A stretch of DNA of 64,000 nt from positions 1,426,001 through 1,490,000 of the forward strand of contig NZ_CP018151.1 in the NCBI RefSeq assembly GCF_001889265.1, read 5' to 3'. Every line of letters starts with the position of its first letter. Position 1 is the first letter of the stretch. This document shows positions 56,038 to 64,000 of this stretch, one piece after another. The notes below the pieces were generated by a model, which had not been told where the DNA came from, made no database searches, and worked only from the letters and a program-made list of their open reading frames with translations. The position numbers and the translations under genes are program-made. This DNA is from Microbacterium sp. 1.5R (GTDB lineage: Bacteria; Actinomycetota; Actinomycetes; Actinomycetales; Microbacteriaceae).

Positions 56038-57361
56038 TGCCTGCCGCGAATTCCGCCAGGTCGATCGACCGACCGAGAATGCGCTCAGCGGCGCGGTGCC
56101 CCGAGTAGTACGCGGCCCCCACGGTCGCCGGCTCGTCGCCCCATGTCGCCTCACCGGCGAAGTGCAGCACTGCGTCGACCGGCCCCGCGAGCTCGTCGTG
56201 GTCGTGGTGTGACGAGCCGACCGCGAGATGCGAGTACGACCCGTTCGAGAACTCGTCCTGTCCCCATCGCGTGATCCAGTGCGCGGTGGGGTCGCCGACG
56301 GCATCCGGGTAGAGGAACCGCAGGGCGCTCACGACGTCCGCGACGACCTCCTCATCCGACAGATCCTGCATCCGGCGGCCGAACGGGCCGGCGGCGAAGG
56401 TCAGCAACGTCGGGATCCCGCTGACCGCCGAGACGTCGTACCAGGAGTGCCAGTGCTCACCGGCCTCGCCGAGCGCCCGGAGAACGTAGCTGTCCTCGCG
56501 CCAGAAGCGTTCCGGGAACTGGATGAACACCTTGTTGAACACTCCCATGCCCAGTCGCGCGATCGGTCCGCCGACAGCGTCGGGCAGCGGAGGGGCGAAC
56601 TCGATCGACTCCGCCTTGAGCACGCCGAGCGGCACGGTCACCAGCGCGTTGCGGGCCGAGAACTCTCCGTTCCGGGTCGACACGGTGACGCCCCGGTCGG
56701 TCCGCTCGATGCGGGTGACGACGTGACCGAGTCGGATGTCGAGACCGGCGGCGATCCGACGCGGGAGCTCATCGTAGCCGCGCGGGAAGATGACCTCGTC
56801 GCCGTCGATCGCATCCTCGTCGAGCCCGTGCGCGTCGAGGTCCCCGACCCATGCACCGCACTGCTCCTCGACGCGGTGACGGAAGAACTCGCGGACCTCA
56901 TCGATGCGCTCCGGCTCGAAGCCCGAGCGGTCGAGCGCGCGCTCCGTGACATCCAGATAGGTGTCGCCGGGGGAGGACCGGGTGATCTCCTCAGCCAACA
57001 GTCGATCTGCTTGCTCGACATCGGCGACCCACTGAGAAGTGCTCGCAGGATCCATCGCCCTGCCCTCCCCGTCGAAGTTCTCGATCGGCCTGCCTCCGGC
57101 CTGGAAGCTGCCGACGGTGTACTCGAGGGTGGGGATGCCGAGCGCCTGCACGAGATCCCACAGCGGGGAGTCGTCGATGCCGTGGACCCATGACGCACCG
57201 CGATCGACGGGAAAACCCGCAGCGCGGTCGGTGTGCATCCTGCCCCCGACGCGATCCCTCGCCTCGAGGACGATGACGTCGGCTCCGGCGTCGTCGAGCA
57301 TGCGGGCCGCCGTCACACCCGACATCCCTGCCCCGATCACGATGGTGTCGTACGTCGTCAC
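56006..57361 (-). CDS. Flavin monoamine oxidase family protein
   Basis: 451 residues. N-terminal FAD-binding motif VIGAGMSGVTAARML followed by EARDRVGGRMHTDRAAGFP and DRGASWVHGIDDSPLW; C-terminal GEATWGDEPATVGAAYYSGH contacts FAD. These define the amine-oxidase/polyamine-oxidase family, which oxidises primary or polyamines with H2O2 release. No signal peptide, so cytoplasmic. GTG 57361 has AGGAGGA 5 bases upstream and fixes the start; longer frames lack a site. It occupies the place where rimP normally precedes nusA. Confidence 0.92.
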   Translation of the reverse strand: MTTYDTIVIGAGMSGVTAARMLDDAGADVIVLEARDRVGGRMHTDRAAGFPVDRGASWVHGIDDSPLWDLVQALGIPTLEYTVGSFQAGGRPIENFDGEGRAMDPASTSQWVADVEQADRLLAEEITRSSPGDTYLDVTERALDRSGFEPERIDEVREFFRHRVEEQCGAWVGDLDAHGLDEDAIDGDEVIFPRGYDELPRRIAAGLDIRLGHVVTRIERTDRGVTVSTRNGEFSARNALVTVPLGVLKAESIEFAPPLPDAVGGPIARLGMGVFNKVFIQFPERFWREDSYVLRALGEAGEHWHSWYDVSAVSGIPTLLTFAAGPFGRRMQDLSDEEVVADVVSALRFLYPDAVGDPTAHWITRWGQDEFSNGSYSHLAVGSSHHDHDELAGPVDAVLHFAGEATWGDEPATVGAAYYSGHRAAERILGRSIDLAEFAAGITARERTPAS

Positions 57362-57431
57362 TGAGTCCTCCTGCGCGCTCGGCACCGCGTCGGTGCGGCC
57401 GCCTCCGTGGCATCGGGCGGTGGGCACAGGG

Positions 57432-57470
57432 TATCGTGGTACGGATGTCGCGCGTGAACACCCGCGCGAC
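57432..57470 (+). promoter_or_regulatory. nusA promoter (-10 TATCGT) and leader hairpin
   Basis: TATCGT at 57432-57437 would start a leader of about 50 bases. It holds a hairpin at 57447-57470 (GTCGCGCG / CGCGCGAC). A promoter here makes the nusA operon independent of the usual rimP unit. Confidence 0.45.
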
Positions 57471-57492
57471 GAGAGCTGAATAGGGAGTCGTC

Positions 57493-58476
57493 ATGGATAT
57501 CGAACTGAGTCTGCTGCGTGGGATCGAGAAGGAGAAGGCGATCCCCTTCGATGAGCTGGTCTCGATCATCGAACAGGCCATCCTGACCGCCTACTCCAAG
57601 CACGTCTCGGACGACGGCGCCACCCCCGAGGGGGTCCGCGTCGAACTCGATCGTCGCACCGGGCACGTCGCCGTGCTGCAGGTCGTCAAGGACGAAGAGG
57701 GCGCGATCATCGGCGAAGAGGACGCGACGCCGAATGACTTCGGACGTATCGCGGCCTTCGCCGCCAAGCAGGTCATCAGCCAGCGCCTGCGGGACATCGC
57801 GGATGATGTCGTGCTGGGAGACTTCAAGGACAAGGAAGGCGACATCGTCGCCGGCGTGATCCAGCAGGGACCGAATCCCCGCATGATCCACGTCGATCTC
57901 GGAGCCGTCGAGGCGATTCTTCCTCCGGAGGAGCAGGTGCCGGGCGAGGAGTACACCCACGGGTCGCGCCTCCGCGTCTACGTGACCAGCGTCGCGAAGG
58001 GTCTCAAGGGACCGCAGATCACCGTCTCGCGCACGCACCCCGGTCTCGTCCGCAAGCTGTTCGCGCTCGAGGTGCCCGAGATCGCCGCAGGTCTCGTGGA
58101 GATCGTCTCGCTGGCTCGTGAGGCCGGCCACCGCACCAAGATCGCCGTCCGTGCGAACGACCCGGCGATCAACGCGAAGGGCGCCTGCATCGGCGAGATG
58201 GGCCGACGCGTTCGTGCCGTCACCGAGGAGCTGGCCGGCGAGAAGATCGACATCGTCGATCACGACCCGGAGCTCGCCGCGTTCGTCGCGAACGCCCTCT
58301 CTCCCGCCAAGGTCACGAGCTCGTTCATCCTCGACGCGAACACCAGGGCCGTGCGTGCACTCGTGCCCGACTATCAGCTCTCGCTCGCGATCGGCAAGGA
58401 GGGGCAGAACGCCCGTCTGGCTGCCAAGCTCACCGGAGCGAAGATCGACATCCAGCCGGACAGCGTCCTGGACTGA
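57493..58476 (+). CDS. nusA: Transcription termination/antitermination protein NusA
   Basis: 327 residues, the short actinobacterial form. N-terminal RNA-polymerase-binding domain, S1 domain (GDIVAGVIQQGPNPRMIHVD, LRVYVTSVAKGLKGPQITVS) and two KH domains (KGACIGEMGRRVRAVTEEL, LAIGKEGQNARLAAKLTGAK). It lacks the acidic C-terminal repeats of E. coli NusA. It controls pausing and termination. ATG 57493 has AGGGAG upstream. First gene of nusA-ylxR-infB-rbfA. Confidence 0.97.
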   Translation: MDIELSLLRGIEKEKAIPFDELVSIIEQAILTAYSKHVSDDGATPEGVRVELDRRTGHVAVLQVVKDEEGAIIGEEDATPNDFGRIAAFAAKQVISQRLRDIADDVVLGDFKDKEGDIVAGVIQQGPNPRMIHVDLGAVEAILPPEEQVPGEEYTHGSRLRVYVTSVAKGLKGPQITVSRTHPGLVRKLFALEVPEIAAGLVEIVSLAREAGHRTKIAVRANDPAINAKGACIGEMGRRVRAVTEELAGEKIDIVDHDPELAAFVANALSPAKVTSSFILDANTRAVRALVPDYQLSLAIGKEGQNARLAAKLTGAKIDIQPDSVLD

Positions 58477-58486
58477 CCGCTCGCCA

Positions 58487-58519
58487 CGTCCGACTCGCGC
58501 CAGCCGCGCGAGTCGGACG
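58487..58519 (+). repeat. 13-bp inverted repeat between nusA and ylxR
   Basis: CGTCCGACTCGCG and its exact complement enclose a 7-base loop. It may be a processing site or a partial terminator inside the operon; no T run follows. Confidence 0.6.
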
Positions 58520-58535
58520 GGAACACAGGTGTAAG

Positions 58536-58790
58536 ATGGAACCCGTACGAACGTGCGTCGGCTGTCGCACGCGTGCTCCCCGCGCCGCTCTTCTCAGAGT
58601 GGTGTCCCAGAACGACATCCTCATCCTCGATGAGCGCGCCGTTCTGCCAGGGCGAGGCGCGTGGGTCCATCCGACACCGGAATGCGTGGATGCCGCTCTG
58701 CGGCGCCGGGCTTTCGGGAGAGCACTGCGCGTCTCCAGCGATCTGGACACGCGGATCATCGAACAGCACCCACCAAGAAACAAAGGCTGA
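58536..58790 (+). CDS. YlxR (DUF448) family protein
   Basis: 84 residues. The signature VRTCVGCRTRAPRAALLRVV and GRGAWVHPTPECVDAALRRR are those of YlxR, a small RNA- or RnpM-like protein nearly always found between nusA and infB. In some firmicutes a member binds RNase P; in others it acts on transcription. ATG 58536 has no clear ribosome binding site. Confidence 0.93.
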   Translation: MEPVRTCVGCRTRAPRAALLRVVSQNDILILDERAVLPGRGAWVHPTPECVDAALRRRAFGRALRVSSDLDTRIIEQHPPRNKG

Positions 58791-58850
58791 ACGGCTATGG
58801 AAACAAAGTGAACGGCTCGAAATGAGACCCGTCCGCGACTAGTGGTCTGC

Positions 58851-58879
58851 CCTGTCTGGGTGGACCGACCCCAGACAGG
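58851..58879 (+). promoter_or_regulatory. Hairpin covering the infB ribosome binding site
   Basis: CCTGTCTGGG pairs fully with CCCAGACAGG around a 9-base loop. The last AGG is part of the AGGAGA site 3 bases before GTG 58886, so when folded it would hide that site. Regulation is inference. Confidence 0.5.
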
Positions 58880-58885
58880 AGAATT

Positions 58886-61663
58886 GTGGCTGGTAAACCA
58901 CGCGTACACGAGATCGCCGCCGAACTCGGCGTCGACAGCAAGATCGCACTTGCAAAGCTCAAGGAACTCGGAGAGTTCGTCAAGAGCCCCTCTTCGACCA
59001 TCGAACCGCCGGTGGCGCGCAAGCTTCGCGCTGCCATCGAGTCGGACGCCTCGCTGAAGGGCTCCGCGGATGCGGCTCCCGCCGCAGCGAAGCCTGCCGC
59101 AGCGAAGCCCGGTGCTGCCAAGCCCGGTGCAGCCAAGCCCGGTGCCGGTGCACCGACACCCGGACCGAAGCCCGGGCCCAAGCCCGCGCCCGCGCCCGAG
59201 GCGTCTGCTGCCGCTCCGGCACCCGAAGCTCCGGCCGAGGCCGCCGCTCCGGCTGCCGCCACGCCGGCAGCTCCCCAGTCCGCAGACAGCGCAGCTTCCA
59301 AGCCCGCTGACGGCGGCGCACCCAAGCCCGGCGCCCCGCGCCCGGGCAACAACCCGTTCTCGTCCGCTCAGGGCATGGGTCAGCGGCCCAACGGACCGCG
59401 ACCCGGCAACAACCCCTTCGCCTCCGCGCAGGGGATGGGCCAGCGCCCGACGCCGGGCAACATCCCGCGTCCGCAGGCTCCGCGTCCCGGCGCGCCGCGT
59501 CCGGGTGCACCTCGTCCCGGTTCCCCCCGTCCCGGCGCCCCGCGCGGCGGTCAGGGCGGTCGTCCCGGTGGCGCACCGTTCCAGCAGCGTCCGGGTGGAC
59601 CCGGTCGTCCCGGCGGTGCCGGTGGACCCGGTGCAGGTCCCGGCGCTCGTCCCGGTGGAGGCTTCGCAGGTCGTCCCGGTGGCGGTGGAGGTCGCGGTCG
59701 TGGTCCCGGTGGAGGTACCGCAGGTGCCTTCGGCAAGGGCGGCGGCAAGAGCAAGCAGCGCAAGTCGCGGCGGGCGAAGCGGCAGGAATTCGAGATGCGG
59801 AGCGCCCCGGTCGTCGGTGGCGTCAACGTCACCCGCGGTAACGGGGAGATCATCCGTATGCGCCGCGGCGCGTCGATCTCGGACTTCGCCGACAAGATCG
59901 AGACGCTGACCGGCTACACGGTCCAGCCCGGAACCCTCGTGACGATCCTCTTCAACCTCGGCGAGATGGCCACGGCCACCGAGTCGCTGGATGAGGCGAC
60001 GTTCGAGGTCCTGGGTGCGGAGCTCGGATACAAGATCCAGATGGTCTCGCCCGAGGACGAGGACAAGGAGCTCCTCGAGGGCTTCGGTCTCAACCTCGAG
60101 CAGGAGCTCGAGGAGGAGAGCGAGGACGACCTCGAGATCCGTCCTCCGGTGGTCACCGTCATGGGTCACGTCGACCACGGTAAGACGCGCCTTCTCGACG
60201 CCATCCGTCAGACCAACGTCATCGAGGGTGAAGCCGGCGGCATCACCCAGCACATCGGTGCGTACCAGGTGTGGACGGAGCACGAGGGCATCGAGCGTGC
60301 CATCACCTTCATCGACACCCCGGGTCACGAGGCCTTCACGGCCATGCGTGCTCGTGGAGCGCAGGTCACCGACCTCGCGATCCTCGTGGTCGCGGCCGAC
60401 GACGGCATCATGCCGCAGACGGTCGAGGCGCTCAACCACGCCCAGGCGGCGAACGTGCCGATCGTGGTCGCGGTGAACAAGGTCGACAAGCCCGACGCCA
60501 ACCCGGCCAAGGTGCGCCAGCAGCTCACCGAGTACGGCCTGGTCGCAGAGGAGTATGGCGGAGACGTCATGTTCGTCGATGTCTCGGCACGTGCGAACAC
60601 CGGAATCCAGGAGCTCCTGGACGCGGTGCTGCTCACTGCCGATGCAGGCCTCGACCTGACCGCCAACCCGAACAAGGCCGCTCGCGGTGTCGCCATCGAG
60701 GCGAAGCTCGACAAGGGTCGCGGTTCGGTCGCCACGGTGCTCATCCAGTCCGGAACGCTGCGCGTCGGTGACGCGATCGTCGCCGGAACGGCGTACGGCC
60801 GTGTGCGTGCGATGGCGGATGAGAACGGCGAGCAGGTCCTCGAGGCCTACCCGTCGCGTCCCGTGCAGGTGCAGGGTCTGAACTCCGTGCCGCGTGCCGG
60901 CGACGTCTTCATCGTCACTGAGGAAGACCGCATGGCCCGTCAGATCGCCGAGAAGCGTGAAGCTGTCGAGCGCAACGCGCAGCTGGCGAAGGCCCGCAAG
61001 CGCATCTCGCTCGAGGACTTCACCCGTGCTCTCGAAGAGGGCAAGGTCGAGTCGCTCAACCTCATCATCAAGGGTGACGTCTCCGGTGCCGTCGAGGCGC
61101 TCGAGGAGTCGCTTCTCAAGATCGAGGTCGACGACTCGGTGCAGCTCCGCATCATCCACCGCGGTGTCGGTGCGATCACGGAGTCCGACGTCAACCTCGC
61201 GACGATCGACAACGCGATCATCGTGGGCTTCAACGTCCGTCCCGACACGAAGGCGCGCGAGCGTGCACAGCGTGAAGGTGTGGACATCCGGTTCTACTCG
61301 GTGATCTACAACGCGATCGACGAGATCGAGAGCTCGCTCAAGGGCATGCTCAAGCCGGAGTACGAAGAGGTCCAGTCGGGTGTCGCCGAGATCCGCGAGG
61401 TGTTCCGCTCCTCGAAGTTCGGCAACATCGCCGGTGTCATCGTGCGCTCGGGAACGATCACGCGAAACGCCAAGGCTCGCGTCATCCGCGACGGTGTGGT
61501 GATCGCCGATGGCCTCGCCATCGAGTCGCTGCGTCGGTTCAAGGACGACGTCACCGAGGTTCGCACGGACTACGAGGCCGGTATCGGCCTCGGCAAGTTC
61601 AACGACATCCAGATCGGCGACGAGATCGAGACCACTGAGCTGGTCGAGAAGCCTCGCAGCTGA
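58886..61663 (+). CDS. infB: Translation initiation factor IF-2
   Basis: 925 residues. N-terminal IF2_N domain ([20 protein letters not shown]), then ~230 residues of low-complexity Ala/Pro/Gly with GAAKP and GAPRPG repeats and a basic end ([17 protein letters not shown]). The GTPase domain has G1 GHVDHGKT near 428, G3 DTPGHEAF and G4 NKVDK, followed by domains II-IV ([40 protein letters not shown]). It brings fMet-tRNA to the 30S subunit. GTG 58886 follows AGGAGA. The ylxR-infB gap of 95 bases holds the hairpin above. Confidence 0.97.
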   Translation: MAGKPRVHEIAAELGVDSKIALAKLKELGEFVKSPSSTIEPPVARKLRAAIESDASLKGSADAAPAAAKPAAAKPGAAKPGAAKPGAGAPTPGPKPGPKPAPAPEASAAAPAPEAPAEAAAPAAATPAAPQSADSAASKPADGGAPKPGAPRPGNNPFSSAQGMGQRPNGPRPGNNPFASAQGMGQRPTPGNIPRPQAPRPGAPRPGAPRPGSPRPGAPRGGQGGRPGGAPFQQRPGGPGRPGGAGGPGAGPGARPGGGFAGRPGGGGGRGRGPGGGTAGAFGKGGGKSKQRKSRRAKRQEFEMRSAPVVGGVNVTRGNGEIIRMRRGASISDFADKIETLTGYTVQPGTLVTILFNLGEMATATESLDEATFEVLGAELGYKIQMVSPEDEDKELLEGFGLNLEQELEEESEDDLEIRPPVVTVMGHVDHGKTRLLDAIRQTNVIEGEAGGITQHIGAYQVWTEHEGIERAITFIDTPGHEAFTAMRARGAQVTDLAILVVAADDGIMPQTVEALNHAQAANVPIVVAVNKVDKPDANPAKVRQQLTEYGLVAEEYGGDVMFVDVSARANTGIQELLDAVLLTADAGLDLTANPNKAARGVAIEAKLDKGRGSVATVLIQSGTLRVGDAIVAGTAYGRVRAMADENGEQVLEAYPSRPVQVQGLNSVPRAGDVFIVTEEDRMARQIAEKREAVERNAQLAKARKRISLEDFTRALEEGKVESLNLIIKGDVSGAVEALEESLLKIEVDDSVQLRIIHRGVGAITESDVNLATIDNAIIVGFNVRPDTKARERAQREGVDIRFYSVIYNAIDEIESSLKGMLKPEYEEVQSGVAEIREVFRSSKFGNIAGVIVRSGTITRNAKARVIRDGVVIADGLAIESLRRFKDDVTEVRTDYEAGIGLGKFNDIQIGDEIETTELVEKPRS

Positions 61664-61676
61664 TCGAGTTCGATAT

Positions 61677-61713
61677 CTTCGGGCGAGGGTGCATCATGCA
61701 CCCTCGCCCGAAG
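61677..61713 (+). repeat. Perfect 17-bp inverted repeat between infB and rbfA
   Basis: CTTCGGGCGAGGGTGCA and its exact complement flank a 3-base loop (TCA). It sits 14 bases after the infB stop. It is the strongest hairpin of the operon and has no T run; it may attenuate or protect the mRNA end. Confidence 0.75.
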
Positions 61714-61734
61714 GGTACGTAGAGGGAGACAACA

Positions 61735-62169
61735 ATGGCTGGTGAACGACAGGCACGTCTGGCCGATCGCATTCGTGTGATCCTCGCAGAGCGACTGGAG
61801 AAGGGTCTGCGCGACCCGCGACTCGGATTCGTGACCATCACCGACGTCCGCGTGAGCGGAGACCTGCAGCACGCCTCCGTGTTCTACACGGTGCTGGGCA
61901 CCGAGGAGGAGCGCCTCTCCAGCGGTGCGGCGCTGACCTCCGCGACCGGCATGCTCCGCAGCGAGGTCGGGAAGCAGCTGAGCACCCGCCTGGTTCCGAC
62001 GCTCGAGTTCATCCCCGACGCGCTGCCCGAGAACGCCGATCACATCTCGGCGCTTCTTCGCGAGGCGCAGCAGCGCGATGCCGACGTGGCGAAGCTCGCC
62101 TCCTCCGCCTCGCACGCCGGTGACGCAGACCCGTACCTGCGCCAGGAAGACGACGACACGCAGGCCTGA
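61735..62169 (+). CDS. rbfA: Ribosome-binding factor A
   Basis: 144 residues. KH-like fold: RLADRIRVILAERLEKGLRD, PRLGFVTITDVRVSGDLQHA, LRSEVGKQLSTRLVPTLEFI. It helps mature the 16S rRNA 5' end in 30S assembly. The acidic C-terminal tail (ADPYLRQEDDDTQA) is variable. ATG 61735 has GAGGGAG upstream. Confidence 0.96.
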   Translation: MAGERQARLADRIRVILAERLEKGLRDPRLGFVTITDVRVSGDLQHASVFYTVLGTEEERLSSGAALTSATGMLRSEVGKQLSTRLVPTLEFIPDALPENADHISALLREAQQRDADVAKLASSASHAGDADPYLRQEDDDTQA

Positions 62170-62233
62170 ATATCGCGCCCTCGTCTGAGGGTGTGAGCAG
62201 TCTTGGTAACCTCGGCCTAACGGGCGGTCGCCC

Positions 62234-64000
62234 GTGGGGACTGGGGAGTTCAGCATCGACGTTTCGCGTGCGCAGGGGACAGCTTCGGTCGCACCGGCAG
62301 CTGTCGAGACGATTCTCGAGGAACTCCTCGAGCACGACCTGAGCTGCGCGCCGCATGTCGCGGCGCGACTCGCGGCCGAGCTGTCGGAGGACCCTCCCAC
62401 GATCCTGGCCGTCGCAGCTCGTCTTGATGCGGCTCAACGGCAGGGGCTCAGGGCGCTCCCCTCACCGTTGCCGATGGTGTCATCGGTCGAGACGCTGTTC
62501 GCCCAGCTGGAGCTGGACGACAGCGACCGTGAGGTGCTCATCGCGGTGTCGATGCGCCTCGACGACAGGCTGGATCCGCTGGTCGGTTTCGCCGGTCGTT
62601 CTGCCGCGGAGCTCACCACAGGCCCTCTCGGAGCGCTCCTCGACATCCACGCAGGTCGCGTCCGTCTGTCCGACCCCCGCTTGGCGATCTGGTTGCGAGC
62701 GACGACGCCCTCCTCCGCGGCTGCTGCAGTGCACCTGCGACTCCACCGACTCTTCGACGAACGCGGCGAGCAGGTGGACGCCGACTGGCACAGCGCTCGA
62801 GCTGCGATGCACGGCGAACCGGTGACTGCCGGGGAGCTCACACGGATAGCCAGGGAGCATTCGGAGGCGGGACTCAGCGAGCGCGCCTTCCACCTCGCTG
62901 CAGAAGCCGCCGCCCACTCGAGCGGGGTCGAGCAGGACGAGGCGAACCTCGTCGCCGGTGTCGCCGCCATCGCGGCCGGGCACGCGGTCGAGGCGGCGCG
63001 ACGGCTCGGAAGTCTTTTCCCCGGTGGCGACGAGCTCTATCGGCTCCAGGGGCTCGGCGGGCTGCTCGTCGCCGAGACGCATCTGCGCGGGTCAGTTCCC
63101 GAGGTCGACATGAGCGTGATCCGACCGGATCGCGATGACGCGGAGCACTGGTACTCCTGGGCGCGAGCTGCTGCCTTCGCGGCGATGTTGTGCGCCGAAC
63201 GCGGTGACCGTCGCACGATGCGCTCGTGGCTCGACGCTCTCCGTCACGCGAGCGCGCGCGTCGAAGCCGATCGCGAACTCCGAGATCCGGTCGTCGCACT
63301 GGCCTGGCTCGTCATCGGCGACCGCGAGAAGGACGACGTTCGCGGGGCCGGGCCCCTCACCGGCGGCCTGTTGAGGGCTCTGCAAGCGGCGGTCGACGGG
63401 GACGTCGACCGGGGGCTGAGCCTGCTCGCCGCAGGTGACTCGCCGGTCGGCGTCGAGGTCGACCCGTTCGTGGCCGGCTTCGAGCTCAGTCCACTCGTCG
63501 CGGCGTACCGCGCGGTCGCCGAGGTGCTGCTCCTGATGTGGCGTGGAGACATCGGCGCCGCGCGCGACCGGATGCTTCGTGCGGCCGTCGAGCTGCCTGT
63601 GGCGCTGCCTTTCGCCGGGCTCGGCGTCGTGATCGCACGACGCCTCGATCTCGCGGTTCTCGGACATCTGGGGCCGTTCGCCAAGGCTCTCACCGCCGCC
63701 CTCCCGGCCCCTCTGCGCATCGATCAGCTGGTGGACAGGGGGATCGAATCATTCCTGTCGGGACACTCGGCCGAAGCCGCGGCGTGCATGCGGCTCTGGA
63801 GGGATCGCGGCGCTCCTCAGCCGACCCTGTCGGTGCCGGGGCTGGAGGAGGCGATCGTGGTCACGCATGGCGGATCATGGAGCCCGCAGCGGATCGAACC
63901 GCCCGAGATCGCTCTGGCGCAACGGCTGCGCGTGCAGATCACCAGCTGCTCGGACGACGAGTGGCGCCTTGCGCGGCCGGTCGTGGTCGCCGCCGCACGG
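62234..64000 (+). CDS. Large helical-repeat protein, LuxR/LAL-regulator-like (3' end outside window)
   Basis: At least 588 residues, open to the window end. The sequence is Ala/Arg/Leu-rich and helical, with stretches such as LFAQLELDDSDREVLIAVSM, VRLSDPRLAIWLRATTPSSA, HSEAGLSERAFHLAAEAAAH that resemble the regions after the ATPase domain in LuxR/LAL-type regulators of Microbacteriaceae. There is no P-loop, and the expected C-terminal LuxR helix-turn-helix would lie beyond the window, so the regulator call is tentative. GTG 62234 is the only standard in-frame start; GGGGAG sits 6 bases before an in-frame ATC at 62255, so a rare start is possible. It lies between rbfA and whatever follows, where truB is usual. 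Confidence 0.6.
   Translation, partial: MGTGEFSIDVSRAQGTASVAPAAVETILEELLEHDLSCAPHVAARLAAELSEDPPTILAVAARLDAAQRQGLRALPSPLPMVSSVETLFAQLELDDSDREVLIAVSMRLDDRLDPLVGFAGRSAAELTTGPLGALLDIHAGRVRLSDPRLAIWLRATTPSSAAAAVHLRLHRLFDERGEQVDADWHSARAAMHGEPVTAGELTRIAREHSEAGLSERAFHLAAEAAAHSSGVEQDEANLVAGVAAIAAGHAVEAARRLGSLFPGGDELYRLQGLGGLLVAETHLRGSVPEVDMSVIRPDRDDAEHWYSWARAAAFAAMLCAERGDRRTMRSWLDALRHASARVEADRELRDPVVALAWLVIGDREKDDVRGAGPLTGGLLRALQAAVDGDVDRGLSLLAAGDSPVGVEVDPFVAGFELSPLVAAYRAVAEVLLLMWRGDIGAARDRMLRAAVELPVALPFAGLGVVIARRLDLAVLGHLGPFAKALTAALPAPLRIDQLVDRGIESFLSGHSAEAAACMRLWRDRGAPQPTLSVPGLEEAIVVTHGGSWSPQRIEPPEIALAQRLRVQITSCSDDEWRLARPVVVAAAR

Noticed and set aside
59070..59760. Repeat array (CCCGG-rich) inside infB as a possible CRISPR or mobile repeat
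   Set aside because: The units are codons of the GAAKP and GAPRPG low-complexity linker of IF-2 and stay in frame.
58430..61159. A 909-codon open frame on the reverse strand opposite infB
   Set aside because: It mirrors the GC-rich codon pattern of infB, has no ribosome binding site or recognisable domain, and its residues are low-complexity.

Overview
The window is high-GC actinobacterial chromosome, most likely from the family Microbacteriaceae and close to Microbacterium. The evidence is gene content and order (hom-thrB-rho-prfA, prmC-sua5-wecA-atpIBEFHAGDC, dxr/rip/ispG/proS, nusA-ylxR-infB-rbfA), frequent GTG starts, Ala/Pro/Gly-rich tails on Rho and IF2, and many promoters placed for leaderless mRNAs. 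It is mostly core genome. I see no CRISPR array, insertion sequence, rRNA or prophage. There is one tRNA. No stretch longer than 300 bases lacks a gene; the longest gaps are the trp-type leader (about 230 b) and the rho leader (about 200 b).

Layout. 1-3.2 kb: end of an MFS efflux gene, a decayed CU044_5270-like remnant, a divergent pair (104-aa protein and DUF6504) sharing an SOS-box-like site, a TM+DUF1508 protein, tRNA-Arg(CCG) and an SGNH hydrolase. 3.2-14 kb: argS, a DUF2993 protein, a YihY protein, lysA, hom, thrB, rho, prfA. 14-20 kb: a block between prfA and prmC with a citrate-type two-component system, a CitMHS transporter, a small holin-like membrane protein, and cysK-cysE. 20-30.4 kb: prmC, sua5, a WecA-type transferase, an AtpI-like protein and the complete F1Fo ATP synthase operon. 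30.4-38.4 kb: YaaA, a DUF5684 protein, a PP2C phosphatase, an orphan EssC-like FtsK/SpoIIIE ATPase, asparaginase, OsmC, PlsC. 38.5-52.5 kb: FKBP lipoprotein, dxr, a divergent MurE-like ligase, a YcnI copper pair, a site-2 protease, an attenuator-controlled fused anthranilate synthase (PhzE-like), ispG, an AlaX-like protein, a frameshifted nucleotidyltransferase, an RNB ribonuclease and a PEP-mutase-family protein. 52.5-64 kb: proS, a pyridoxamine-oxidase-like protein, a LOG protein, an amine oxidase, nusA-ylxR-infB-rbfA, and the start of a large LuxR/LAL-like protein cut by the window end.

How it fits together. lysA, hom and thrB serve the aspartate family; cysK-cysE make cysteine; dxr and ispG belong to the MEP isoprenoid route and flank the site-2 protease, as in other actinobacteria. 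Rho, RF1, PrmC, Sua5, NusA, IF2 and RbfA form the transcription/translation core.

Most notable signals: (1) a textbook trp attenuator with a WW leader peptide in front of the PhzE-like anthranilate synthase; (2) about 18 start codons lying exactly 6 nt after a -10 hexamer, which points to leaderless transcripts and fixes start sites; (3) a one-base frameshift in a nucleotidyltransferase whose promoter and start are intact; (4) an SOS-box-like site between two small conserved genes; (5) a hairpin that takes in the infB ribosome binding site. I did not find a clearly new multi-gene system; the PP2C/EssC-like pair is the nearest candidate.
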